5,047 nucleotides of DNA from Eubacterium limosum (GTDB lineage: Bacteria; Bacillota; Clostridia; Eubacteriales; Eubacteriaceae). The notes beneath the pieces are model-generated. The model ran no database searches, was not told the origin of the DNA, and saw only the letters and a list, made by a program, of their open reading frames with translations. The stretch is from assembly GCA_959020865.1 (NCBI GenBank), contig CAUEUD010000247.1, positions 1 through 5,047 of the forward strand, given 5' to 3'. Each line of letters begins with the position of its first letter. Position 1 is the stretch's first letter. Both the position numbers and the translations under genes were made by a program. Shown here piece by piece: positions 1 through 5,043 of the stretch.

Positions 1-65
1 CCCACTTCGCCATGATTGACGGTGATCTTCATCCCCACCGATTCCACTGTTTTTTCAATTGCCAT
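1..65 (-). CDS. Small DUF1659-like protein, N-terminal fragment (cut by window edge)
   Basis: Only the first 21 codons are inside the window, reading MAIEKTVESVGMKITVNHGEV. The start is secure: an AAAGGAGA ribosome site lies about seven bases upstream of the ATG. The opening 'MA-x-x-K-T' followed by a short beta-strand-like stretch resembles the N-terminus of DUF1659-type small proteins of Firmicutes (usually around 70 residues, function unknown), which are often found with DUF2922 and YvrJ small genes near a sigma factor. The sigma-factor gene ends 86 bp upstream on the same strand, which fits that context. The gap is large compared with the other junctions of the operon, so this gene may have its own promoter. 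That a gene starts here is near certain; the family is a tentative reading from 21 residues. Confidence 0.6.
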   Translation of the reverse strand, partial: MAIEKTVESVGMKITVNHGEV

Positions 66-151
66 GTGTTTTTCTCCTTTTCGGTTCGTATTTTGTGTGG
101 CGTTTTGCCCTACACTCTATACATACCGGATTTTTGAAAAACGGCAGGGTA

Positions 152-784
152 TTATTCAAAAAACTTTTTTAATTTTTTCAGGGCGGCCGTATGCGTTTCA
201 CATACCGACTGATGTGCTTTGCCCTGTTTATCAGCTATCTCCCGAAGACTCAATCCCGATGTGTAATGGTCGTTGATCACCTCCCTTTGCTTGGTTGTCA
301 GCCGAGAAAGGCCCTTTTCCAGTTTCCTTTGATTGCTCTCGTTTTCCTTCTTCCAGATAAAACCTTTCTCTGGACCGGGCGCTTCATCCGGCAGCGTGTC
401 AGCAAAGGTGAGCCCTTGCGTTCCTGGCGCTTTGTCCTCAAGCCGCTTCTGGGCCGTCACCGACAGATTAAAGCGCCCACTTTTCCATTTTCTGTAATAC
501 TGACACAGATGGGTTCGTATAAAAGCATTAAAAGCAGCACCACGCTCAGGATCAAAGCGATCCAATCCCTTCATGAAGGCCAGAAGACCGTCCTGAAATC
601 CATCCTCAAACTGCTCATCCGGCACCTGAAACTTGCTCATCACAGACAACACCAGGGGCTTAAAGGTTATGACAAGCATTTCTCCCGCCACCTTTGCGTT
701 TTCCCGCTCCGGGCTGTTTTTGGGATATTTCTGTCCATTTTTATAGGTTTCTACCAACGCGTCAATCTCTTTGTATTGATTCAT
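152..784 (-). CDS. Sigma-70 family RNA polymerase sigma factor (region 2 + region 4)
   Basis: This 210-residue protein should direct RNA polymerase to a specific promoter set. Region 2 covers about residues 36-104: FEDGFQDGLLAFMKGLDRFD corresponds to the usual 'D-L-x-Q-E-G-x-x-G-L-x-x-A-x-x-x-F-D-P' core-binding helix, followed by PERGAAFNAFIRTHLCQYY and a basic KWKSGR promoter-contact segment. A linker rich in Pro/Gly/Glu (about 118-145) replaces region 3. Region 4 covers about 155-209: LSRLTTKQREVI, then the helix-turn-helix LSLREIADKQGKAHQSV, and a Lys-rich tail. No region 1.1 and no region 3 are visible, so it belongs to the small alternative sigma factors, closer in build to TcdR/UviA-type or phage-borne factors than to housekeeping SigA. 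The ATG has an AGGAGGGG site whose first bases are the TAG stop of the upstream gene, 9 bp away, so translation is probably coupled. No anti-sigma gene or transmembrane partner is seen. Family assignment is firm; the regulon is unknown. Confidence 0.88.
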   Translation of the reverse strand: MNQYKEIDALVETYKNGQKYPKNSPERENAKVAGEMLVITFKPLVLSVMSKFQVPDEQFEDGFQDGLLAFMKGLDRFDPERGAAFNAFIRTHLCQYYRKWKSGRFNLSVTAQKRLEDKAPGTQGLTFADTLPDEAPGPEKGFIWKKENESNQRKLEKGLSRLTTKQREVINDHYTSGLSLREIADKQGKAHQSVCETHTAALKKLKKFFE

Positions 785-793
785 TCACCCCTC

Positions 794-994
794 CTATTCA
801 TCCTCATAAAGATCCGTCATACTCAAAACAATCTCCGGGTGTCTGTCCTCCACAGCCTGGCAGTACTCGCCAAATAAATCTTCCGCTTCTTCCACAGTCC
901 GGGCATAAAAGCCCACCTGCACCCGGCATTCCGCTTCCACCAGATAGGGCCTGCGCTTGTGCAGGATACCGGGACCTGTGCCATATCGATTCAT
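794..994 (-). CDS. Hypothetical 66-residue protein
   Basis: I do not recognise this protein. It is small and acidic at the C-terminus (ending DLYEDE), with a basic patch HKRRP at residues 12-16. The likely secondary structure is strand (about 17-30, YLVEAECRVQVGFY), helix (33-50, TVEEAEDLFGEYCQAVED), strand (53-60), a small beta-alpha-beta unit without signal peptide or membrane segment. It is supported as a real gene by its position: 4 bp after the preceding stop codon, with a GGAGG ribosome site formed by the last two Arg codons and stop of that gene (CGGAGGTGA), and 9 bp before the sigma-factor start. Because it sits directly before the sigma gene and is co-translated with it, a role as a small partner of the sigma factor is possible, but that is inference from position only. 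Confidence 0.75.
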   Translation of the reverse strand: MNRYGTGPGILHKRRPYLVEAECRVQVGFYARTVEEAEDLFGEYCQAVEDRHPEIVLSMTDLYEDE

Positions 995-998
995 CCCA

Positions 999-1622
999 TC
1001 ACCTCCGTAAATTTTTAATCTCTACCTGTTTCTTCTCCCGGGCCTCCCAAATCGCATAAAAAGCTGCCACATCGTTGTCCGGGAACCTTGCCCGGATCGC
1101 TGCCTTTTCCTCCTCAGAGATCTCAGGAAGCAGATTAAAGCCGTTGGGGGACAGCGTGTCCTCAGGAATACTACCTGATAGAAAAGCCTGTTTATTGTTT
1201 AAAGGATTTATGTACGTTTCCGGCCCAGGTGCGGATGGGCTGCCCGCGACGTTCCAGACCTGGGTGCGCACGCACCCCTTCTCCGCAGTAATCCAGATCG
1301 CCTCAAGCTCCTGGTTAAAAGGATGCAGGCGATAGGTGCCTGCCCTCTGGGCAGGGTGCTTTTCATACTGCACCCTGCCGGTGCGGATCAGCTGGTCTCT
1401 GAGGTGCACGACCTGATAGTGCTTTTTAAGGCCCAGAAACCGCATGACCACTGTGTTGGGAAGATTAAAATCCACAGGCCAGTACCAGTCCCCCAGCTCA
1501 TCCCGGACGGCAGCCCTGTTGTTGGCGCACATGAGCAGATGCCAGTAAGCCTGCTGGATCGGGCTGATGAGCGTGGTCTCCAGCCATCTGTAAAAAGCCA
1601 GAAGCTCAGTCAGATAATTCAT
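999..1622 (-). CDS. Phage replisome-organizer / DnaD-like winged-helix protein
   Basis: The N-terminal ~100 residues match the winged-helix domain of phage replication initiators of the DnaD-like type: LTELLAFYRWLETTLISPIQ, then AYWHLLMCANNRA (family pattern 'A-x-W-H-x-L-M-x-x-N-N-x-A'), the 'W-P-x-x-F' segment at 48-52, a recognition helix region LKKHYQVVHLRDQLIRTGRV (65-84) and a wing ending AGTYRLHPF. In phages this domain binds the origin and recruits the helicase loader. Here the C-terminal half (about 105-207) is low-complexity and polar, with a helical end (EEEKAAIRARF, FYAIWEAREKKQVE), and does not show a DnaD C-terminal domain. No DnaC-like helicase loader follows. The start at 1622 has a GGAG site six bases upstream and overlaps the preceding gene by 17 bp. 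The domain could therefore serve simply as a DNA-binding regulator in this operon. Fold assignment is fairly firm, function inferred. Confidence 0.72.
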   Translation of the reverse strand: MNYLTELLAFYRWLETTLISPIQQAYWHLLMCANNRAAVRDELGDWYWPVDFNLPNTVVMRFLGLKKHYQVVHLRDQLIRTGRVQYEKHPAQRAGTYRLHPFNQELEAIWITAEKGCVRTQVWNVAGSPSAPGPETYINPLNNKQAFLSGSIPEDTLSPNGFNLLPEISEEEKAAIRARFPDNDVAAFYAIWEAREKKQVEIKNLRR

Positions 1623-2178
1623 GGTTCACTCCAAAGGGGACGGGGATAAGGCCAGCGCACCCTGTCCCCGCACAGGGCCAGGGAACCCACGGTTTTATTC
1701 CCCGGATCGAGGGGAGTATCACCCCATTGATGTACCCCTTGAAAAATGGGGCAGCGTGCAGCCGTCCACCGAGGATCAGCGCATCCAGTCCCCTTTCATT
1801 GACGACCAGCATTTTCTGGCGGTGATTGTTGGCGTCACGGATTTCCCGCTTTGTCACATCCTCACTGGGCACATGGGTGCGCAACGCCCCGCAGTGGCTC
1901 TTATACCCCAGGGCCCTGCAGACATCCTTTACCACAAACCATTCTTTCCGCCCGTCCCCGATCCTCAGCATCTGCTTTTTGAGTGCGATGAGCCGGTCCA
2001 TGGCTTTGCTGACAAGCTCGCAGTCTACATCATACATGATGCGTTTCTGAATCTCGCGGATCTCCCTCTCGATGGCTTTGTTGTGAGCCTGCACATCCAC
2101 TGTTTCCACCAGGGTGCGGATGCTTCCAAACAGAGGGCTTTCAAAACGATTCACCTTTAAAGTCATATGCTTATTCAT
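1606..2178 (-). CDS. BRO-N domain protein (phage antirepressor-like) with helical insertion
   Basis: The 190-residue product carries a BRO-N (Bro/antirepressor N-terminal, DNA-binding) domain split in two. The first part is VNRFESPLFGSIRTLVE (9-25). The second resumes at GRKEWFVVKDVCRALGYK (76-93, the hallmark 'W-F-x-x-K-D-V-x-x-A-L-G-Y') and runs through VPSEDVTKREI, a strand-turn segment MLVVNERGLDALIL (123-136) and the terminal helix with VILPSIRGI (153-161). Between the parts, residues 27-75 form a charged, probably helical insertion (IEREIREIQKRI, ALKKQMLRI) not usual in this family. No C-terminal ANT/KilA-C domain follows, only a Pro/Cys/Trp-containing tail of about 28 residues. The ATG at 2178 is chosen over an in-frame TTG at 2196 because AAGGAGA lies five bases upstream of it and ATGAATAA overlaps the previous stop by 8 bp. 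BRO-N proteins are common in phages and mobile elements; the exact role here is unknown. Confidence 0.8.
   Translation of the reverse strand: MNKHMTLKVNRFESPLFGSIRTLVETVDVQAHNKAIEREIREIQKRIMYDVDCELVSKAMDRLIALKKQMLRIGDGRKEWFVVKDVCRALGYKSHCGALRTHVPSEDVTKREIRDANNHRQKMLVVNERGLDALILGGRLHAAPFFKGYINGVILPSIRGIKPWVPWPCAGTGCAGLIPVPFGVNHELSD
1636..1677 (-). promoter_or_regulatory. Two competing GC-rich hairpins just upstream of the replisome-organizer ribosome site
   Basis: On the minus-strand RNA, GGGGACAGGG (1669-1660) can pair with CCCCGUCCCC (1645-1636) as a 10-bp stem with one A-C mismatch and a 14-base loop. It ends three bases before the GGAG ribosome site of the gene starting at 1622. An alternative 6-bp stem, CCCUGU (1677-1672) with ACAGGG (1665-1660), uses part of the same strand, so the two cannot form together. 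Both lie inside the 3' end of the BRO-N gene. Ribosomes finishing that gene would melt them, which would tie translation of the downstream gene to the upstream one. The complementarity is seen directly; the regulatory role is inference. Confidence 0.35.
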
Positions 2179-2746
2179 GGGCTTCTCCTTTTTCAATCAA
2201 TACAAAATATGTGTCCGACCATGGGTCGCGCAGGCGGTACACCCAACGCTTCATGTCGATGGAATCACTGAGGAGGGCCTGATCTGTGACAGCCCTCAGC
2301 TCCGGACTTTTAAAGGCTTCGATGTCCAGTCTGGAAAGCGGCGTCTCGCCTTCAGACTCAATCTCGCCCTGGGCGCACAGATGGGTGGTGCCATCCGGAA
2401 AGATGCATTCTTTCAGCGGTCTGCCGTCACACATCGCTTCAAAAATATGCAGCGGATGTGCGCTGTTGCCCAGCTTTACCCTGCAAATCCGCCCAAGGCT
2501 TCCGGCCAAGGTCTCTCTACATAATTCCTCGGGTGTTTCGCGGATCGGATAACCTTTGTCCTCTTGGAAAAATGGATTGTCACAGTGGTAAACCAGGGGC
2601 ATCTCCTCGGTTAAATCCGCCATGCTCGAGACGCCCAGATCCTTTAAATAATCCGGCACCGGGTAATAGCGTAAATCCTTCCGCGCTTTTACGCGCTCCA
2701 TTTCATTCATGTCCGCAGGCTTCTTAAGGTTTTTGGTCTGATTCAT
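2171..2746 (-). CDS. Hypothetical protein, first gene of the operon
   Basis: This 191-residue soluble-looking protein is not one I recognise. The N-terminus is charged (MNQTKNLKKPADMNEMERVK), followed by RKDLRYYPVPDYLKDLGVSS (22-41). The middle contains six cysteines spread singly (positions 55, 76, 88, 106, 114, 124), without a CxxC pair, and an acidic stretch EIESEGE at 128-134. The C-terminal segment RWVYRLRDPWSDTYFVLIEK (167-186) looks like paired beta strands. No signal peptide, membrane helix or obvious catalytic motif is visible. The ATG is supported by an AGGAGG site about seven bases upstream, and a candidate promoter lies about 50 bp upstream, so it appears to be the first gene of the transcript. 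It overlaps the BRO-N gene by 8 bp. Codon pattern and coupling support a real gene; its role is unknown. Confidence 0.75.
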   Translation of the reverse strand: MNQTKNLKKPADMNEMERVKARKDLRYYPVPDYLKDLGVSSMADLTEEMPLVYHCDNPFFQEDKGYPIRETPEELCRETLAGSLGRICRVKLGNSAHPLHIFEAMCDGRPLKECIFPDGTTHLCAQGEIESEGETPLSRLDIEAFKSPELRAVTDQALLSDSIDMKRWVYRLRDPWSDTYFVLIEKGEAHE

Positions 2747-2797
2747 TTCAGTCCTCCTGATTTGTGATTCACCGCCGTTTACCGGGGTGTTAATGCC

Positions 2798-2827
2798 ATT
2801 CTAAAGCATTTGAACAACACAAATCAA
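2798..2827 (-). promoter_or_regulatory. Candidate sigma-A promoter of the five-gene operon
   Basis: On the minus strand, TTGATT (2827-2822, four of six matches to the -35 consensus, including TTGA) is separated by 18 bases from TAGAAT (2803-2798, five of six matches to the -10). Transcription would start near 2791, giving a leader of about 45 bases before the ATG at 2746. It lies downstream of the terminator of the preceding gene, where a new promoter is required. The motif match is modest, so this is a prediction. Confidence 0.45.
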
Positions 2828-2853
2828 AGTTCCTTCAACGCGAAAATCCCCTC

Positions 2854-2890
2854 AAAAAAACAAAAAAGCCCCGTAAATTGAGACTTTTTT
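2854..2890 (-). terminator. Intrinsic terminator after the ComK-like gene
   Basis: The minus-strand RNA forms AAAAAAGUCUC (2890-2880), a seven-base loop, and GGGGCUUUUUU (2872-2862): an 11-bp stem with two G-U wobbles. It is followed after one G by seven uridines (2860-2854). The wobbles break the stem on the opposite strand, so the terminator is oriented for minus-strand transcription. It lies 87 bp after the stop codon of the ComK-like gene and just before the candidate operon promoter, separating two transcription units. Confidence 0.7.
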
Positions 2891-2977
2891 GCATCAAAAT
2901 GATATAAAATCGTTGTTTTTTCTCCGATTCAGGCCAAAGGTTTGATCTGAAGAGTTTCTTTTTTAATTTTTGAAACC

Positions 2978-3628
2978 TTAAAAACCATAGGCTGCATAAA
3001 ACAGGTCATGACACACCCCAAGCAAAGCACAGCTGCGGCAGGCGGGGTTATTCGCCAGGCTAAAGCTGTGCCCATTTTTAAGCAGCTCTTTTATAAATAG
3101 CGCCTGGCAAAGCCGCATCAACTCCAAAATTTTATCCTTGATCAGAGTTGACGAACAGCAGTAAGCAACGGCCAATCCATTCAGTGACACCAGCATTTTT
3201 TCCTCGCTCAAATGGATAAAAAAATGACGGCAGAGAAAACTGATTCCTCTGCCGCCATCAGGAAGTTTTGTCACAACTGGTAAAAGCTGAAGCTCCTCAC
3301 CCAAAATAATTGGAAAGTGCCGCCTGTAACCAAATCGTTTTCGATTGTTTCTTCGACATTGTTTCATGTCCTTGTCAAAATACCGTCCGATAGCGTCCAC
3401 CACAAAATGCGGTGACCGCGGCCACAAAAGCACTGTCTCATCCGCGAATACAATGGCTGTCATGGGCTGGGCCGGCGTTCCCCGGTTGATAAACGCCACT
3501 GGCGCCCCGCGCTTCAAATCCGAAAAAAGCTCCGCCACCTTGTCCCGCGTCAGCCGCGGATAATCCCCCTCATAGGCCTTGACAGCGTCATCGTAGTTGA
3601 TGAAATGGTACTGCGTGTTTGCTTCCAT
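2978..3628 (-). CDS. Divergent ComK-like transcription factor
   Basis: The 216-residue product follows the pattern of the ComK competence transcription factor family, although it is divergent. Aligned by eye with B. subtilis ComK, FVVDAIGRYF (75-84) matches the 'I-V-D-x-x-C-R-F-F' region. RRHFPIIL (102-109) matches 'K-P-P-I-M-V', LQLLP (113-117) matches 'I-F-L-F-P-T', and GISFLCRHFF (128-137) matches the 'G-W-I-S-H-x-H' segment. MLVSLNGLAV (145-154) matches the 'V-T-F-S-N-G-K' strand, and the helix ending ILELMRLCQALF (167-178) matches the 'Q-V-Y-R-T-A-W-L-R' helix. ComK proteins bind DNA and activate uptake genes. After the shared core there is an extra tail with CRSCALLGVC (197-206), a possible metal- or redox-sensitive cluster. 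The ATG at 3628 is preferred over one at 3634 because the AAAGGA site is seven bases from the former but abuts the latter. A terminator follows. The family call is from pattern, not a search; the target genes are unknown. Confidence 0.55.
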   Translation of the reverse strand: MEANTQYHFINYDDAVKAYEGDYPRLTRDKVAELFSDLKRGAPVAFINRGTPAQPMTAIVFADETVLLWPRSPHFVVDAIGRYFDKDMKQCRRNNRKRFGYRRHFPIILGEELQLLPVVTKLPDGGRGISFLCRHFFIHLSEEKMLVSLNGLAVAYCCSSTLIKDKILELMRLCQALFIKELLKNGHSFSLANNPACRSCALLGVCHDLFYAAYGF

Positions 3629-3644
3629 TTGCATTTCCTTTCTG

Positions 3645-3662
3645 CGATTACTTTCGTAATCG
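3645..3662 (-). promoter_or_regulatory. GAAA-tetraloop hairpin / dyad in the leader of the ComK-like gene
   Basis: The sequence CGATTAC-GAAA-GTAATCG (minus strand) is a perfect 7-bp inverted repeat with a GAAA loop closed by C-G, a very stable RNA tetraloop class. It ends four bases before the AAAGGA ribosome site. As RNA it could protect the 5' end of the message or modulate ribosome access; as DNA it could be an operator dyad. An AT-rich block TTTTAAAAT just upstream could serve as a -10, but I find no convincing -35, so no promoter is called. Confidence 0.5.
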
Positions 3663-3725
3663 TTTTACATTTATTTTAAAATGATGGGAGGGTTAGTCCC
3701 ATATTTTAAGCGGGTGGAATGGTGG

Positions 3726-3761
3726 ACTGATATGCAATACACCAGGCTATTGCATATCAGT
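3726..3761. repeat. Perfect 14-bp inverted repeat between Ugd and the ComK-like gene
   Basis: ACTGATATGCAATA (3726-3739) and TATTGCATATCAGT (3748-3761) are perfect reverse complements separated by eight bases. The repeat lies 26 bp past the Ugd stop codon, so it could form the 3' hairpin of that message. In the direction of Ugd transcription no U-tract follows, so it is not a standard intrinsic terminator for Ugd. On the plus strand it is followed by AGTTTTGTTTT, a weak terminator signature against antisense transcription. A binding site for a dimeric regulator is another option. Confidence 0.6.
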
Positions 3762-3786
3762 AAGTTTTGTTTTAAAATCATCTTTA

Positions 3787-5043
3787 TTAATCCCGAGAAA
3801 AAATATCTCGTGTATATACTTTTTCTTTTACATCATCCAACTCACCGTCATAGCGATTGGCAATAATTGTGTTGGACTTCTTTTTAAATGCCGCTAAATC
3901 ATTTATTACCTCCGAACCAAAGAAACGCGTACCATCATCTAATGTTGGCTCGTAGATAATCACAGTGGCGCCTTTCGCTTTTATACGCTTCATAACACCC
4001 TGAATCGAACTTTGGCGAAAATTGTCAGAGTTGGATTTCATTGTAAGACGGTATACGCCAACGATAAGCGTCTTCTCCATACCCTGCCTCCATTCATTTT
4101 TCGAGCCATATCCATAATATCCAGCCATTCTTAATACCTGATCTGCAATAAAGTCTTTTCTCGTTCGATTGCTTTCCACAATCGCTGTCATCATATTTTG
4201 TGGAATATCTTGATAATTTGCCAACAATTGTTTTGTATCTTTTGGTAAACAGTAACCACCATAACCAAAAGATGGATTATTATAATGATTACCAATTCTG
4301 GGATCAAGGCATACACCATTAATGATTGCCTTTGTATCTAAACTTTTTATATCCGCATAAGTGTCTAATTCATTAAAATAAGAGACACGAAGCGCCAAAT
4401 AAGTATTAGCAAAAAGTTTAACAGCTTCTGCCTCCGTATAGCCCATAAATAATGTGTCGATATTCTTTTTAATTGCTCCTTCCTGAAGCAGTGCTGCAAA
4501 ATCTTTCGCCCCCTTAACCAAACGTTTGTCACTTAAATCTGTACCAACAATGATGCGTGAAGGATATAAATTATCATATAAAGCTTTTGACTCGCGCAAA
4601 AATTCTGGACTAAACAGTATGTTTTTGCATTTCATCTTTTCACGAATTCTTGCGGTATACCCTACAGGAACAGTTGATTTAATGACCATAATGGCGTTTG
4701 AGTTTACTGCCATTATCTGTTCAATTACCTCTTCAACGGCTGATGTGTCAAAAAAGTTTTTTTCTGAATCATAGTTTGTGGGGGTGGCAATTATGACGAA
4801 ATCGGCATCTTTATAAGCGGATTTACCGTCTATAGTTGCTGTAAGATTAAGTTCTTTTTCTTTAAAATATTTATTAATGTATTCATCTTGGATGGGAGAA
4901 ATACGATTATTGATTTTACAAATCTTCTTAGGGATGATATCAACAGCTACAACATTATGCTTTTGTGATAATAATGTTGCTATGGATAGTCCAACGTAGC
5001 CGCTTCCAGCAACCACGATTTTTAATTTAGTTAAAGCGTTCAT
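3787..5043 (-). CDS. ugd: UDP-glucose 6-dehydrogenase
   Basis: The enzyme oxidises UDP-glucose twice with NAD+ to UDP-glucuronate, a precursor for capsule or other surface polysaccharides, in the cytoplasm. The 418 residues contain the N-terminal Rossmann motif KIVVAGSGYVGLS (8-20), with the acidic end of the second strand at D35. They also contain VIIATPTNYD (83-92), IKSTVPVG (121-128), FSPEFLRE (144-151), and the catalytic-core helix EAVKLFANTYLA (206-217) with Lys209 and Asn213. The substrate loop RIGNHYNNPSFGYGGYCLPK (249-268) carries the catalytic Cys265, and Asp269 follows. The C-terminal nucleotide-binding domain runs from about 325, with IVGVYRL and SDNFRQSSIQG. Many blocks match E. 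coli Ugd nearly identically, but a short insertion (about 307-322, tyrosine- and glycine-rich) makes it longer than the 388-residue E. coli protein. The gene is distinctly AT-rich compared with the operon downstream, suggesting a transferred polysaccharide cluster. Only four bases precede the ATG, so the ribosome site is outside the window and the start is slightly uncertain. Confidence 0.96.
   Translation of the reverse strand: MNALTKLKIVVAGSGYVGLSIATLLSQKHNVVAVDIIPKKICKINNRISPIQDEYINKYFKEKELNLTATIDGKSAYKDADFVIIATPTNYDSEKNFFDTSAVEEVIEQIMAVNSNAIMVIKSTVPVGYTARIREKMKCKNILFSPEFLRESKALYDNLYPSRIIVGTDLSDKRLVKGAKDFAALLQEGAIKKNIDTLFMGYTEAEAVKLFANTYLALRVSYFNELDTYADIKSLDTKAIINGVCLDPRIGNHYNNPSFGYGGYCLPKDTKQLLANYQDIPQNMMTAIVESNRTRKDFIADQVLRMAGYYGYGSKNEWRQGMEKTLIVGVYRLTMKSNSDNFRQSSIQGVMKRIKAKGATVIIYEPTLDDGTRFFGSEVINDLAAFKKKSNTIIANRYDGELDDVKEKVYTRDIFSRD

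Noticed and set aside
131..162. TTTTTGAA...TTCAAAAA inverted repeat as a terminator of the sigma gene
   Set aside because: The 8-bp stem is almost all A-T with a 16-base loop and no following U-tract, and it overlaps the last codons, so it is probably a chance match in A/T-rich DNA.
191..877. Long plus-strand open frame of 228 codons
   Set aside because: It lies antisense to the sigma-factor gene, has no ribosome site, and its translation shows no domain; the minus-strand frame has clear sigma-70 motifs.
1621..2160. Plus-strand open frame of 179 codons opposite the BRO-N gene
   Set aside because: No ribosome site and no recognisable domain; it is explained as the complement of the BRO-N coding sequence.
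2179..2196. Earlier TTG start for the BRO-N gene
   Set aside because: The AAGGAGA ribosome site lies inside this extension, five bases before the ATG at 2178, so the ATG is the start.
2114..2524. Plus-strand open frame of 136 codons
   Set aside because: Antisense across two coupled minus-strand genes, with no ribosome site and no conserved motif.
2747..2977. Possible riboswitch or small RNA in the 231-bp spacer
   Set aside because: Apart from the terminator and one candidate promoter I see no conserved aptamer-like structure or second hairpin set.
2937..2979. AAGGTTT...AAACCTT inverted repeat at the end of the ComK-like gene
   Set aside because: Only seven paired bases with a 29-base loop and no U-tract; the better terminator is at 2890-2854.
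3629..3634. Earlier ATG for the ComK-like gene
   Set aside because: The AAAGGA site abuts this ATG, leaving no workable spacing; the second ATG at 3628 has the normal seven-base spacing.
3681..3866. Plus-strand open frame of 61 codons in the spacer
   Set aside because: It runs through the 14-bp inverted repeat and into the antisense of ugd, and its composition is not protein-like.
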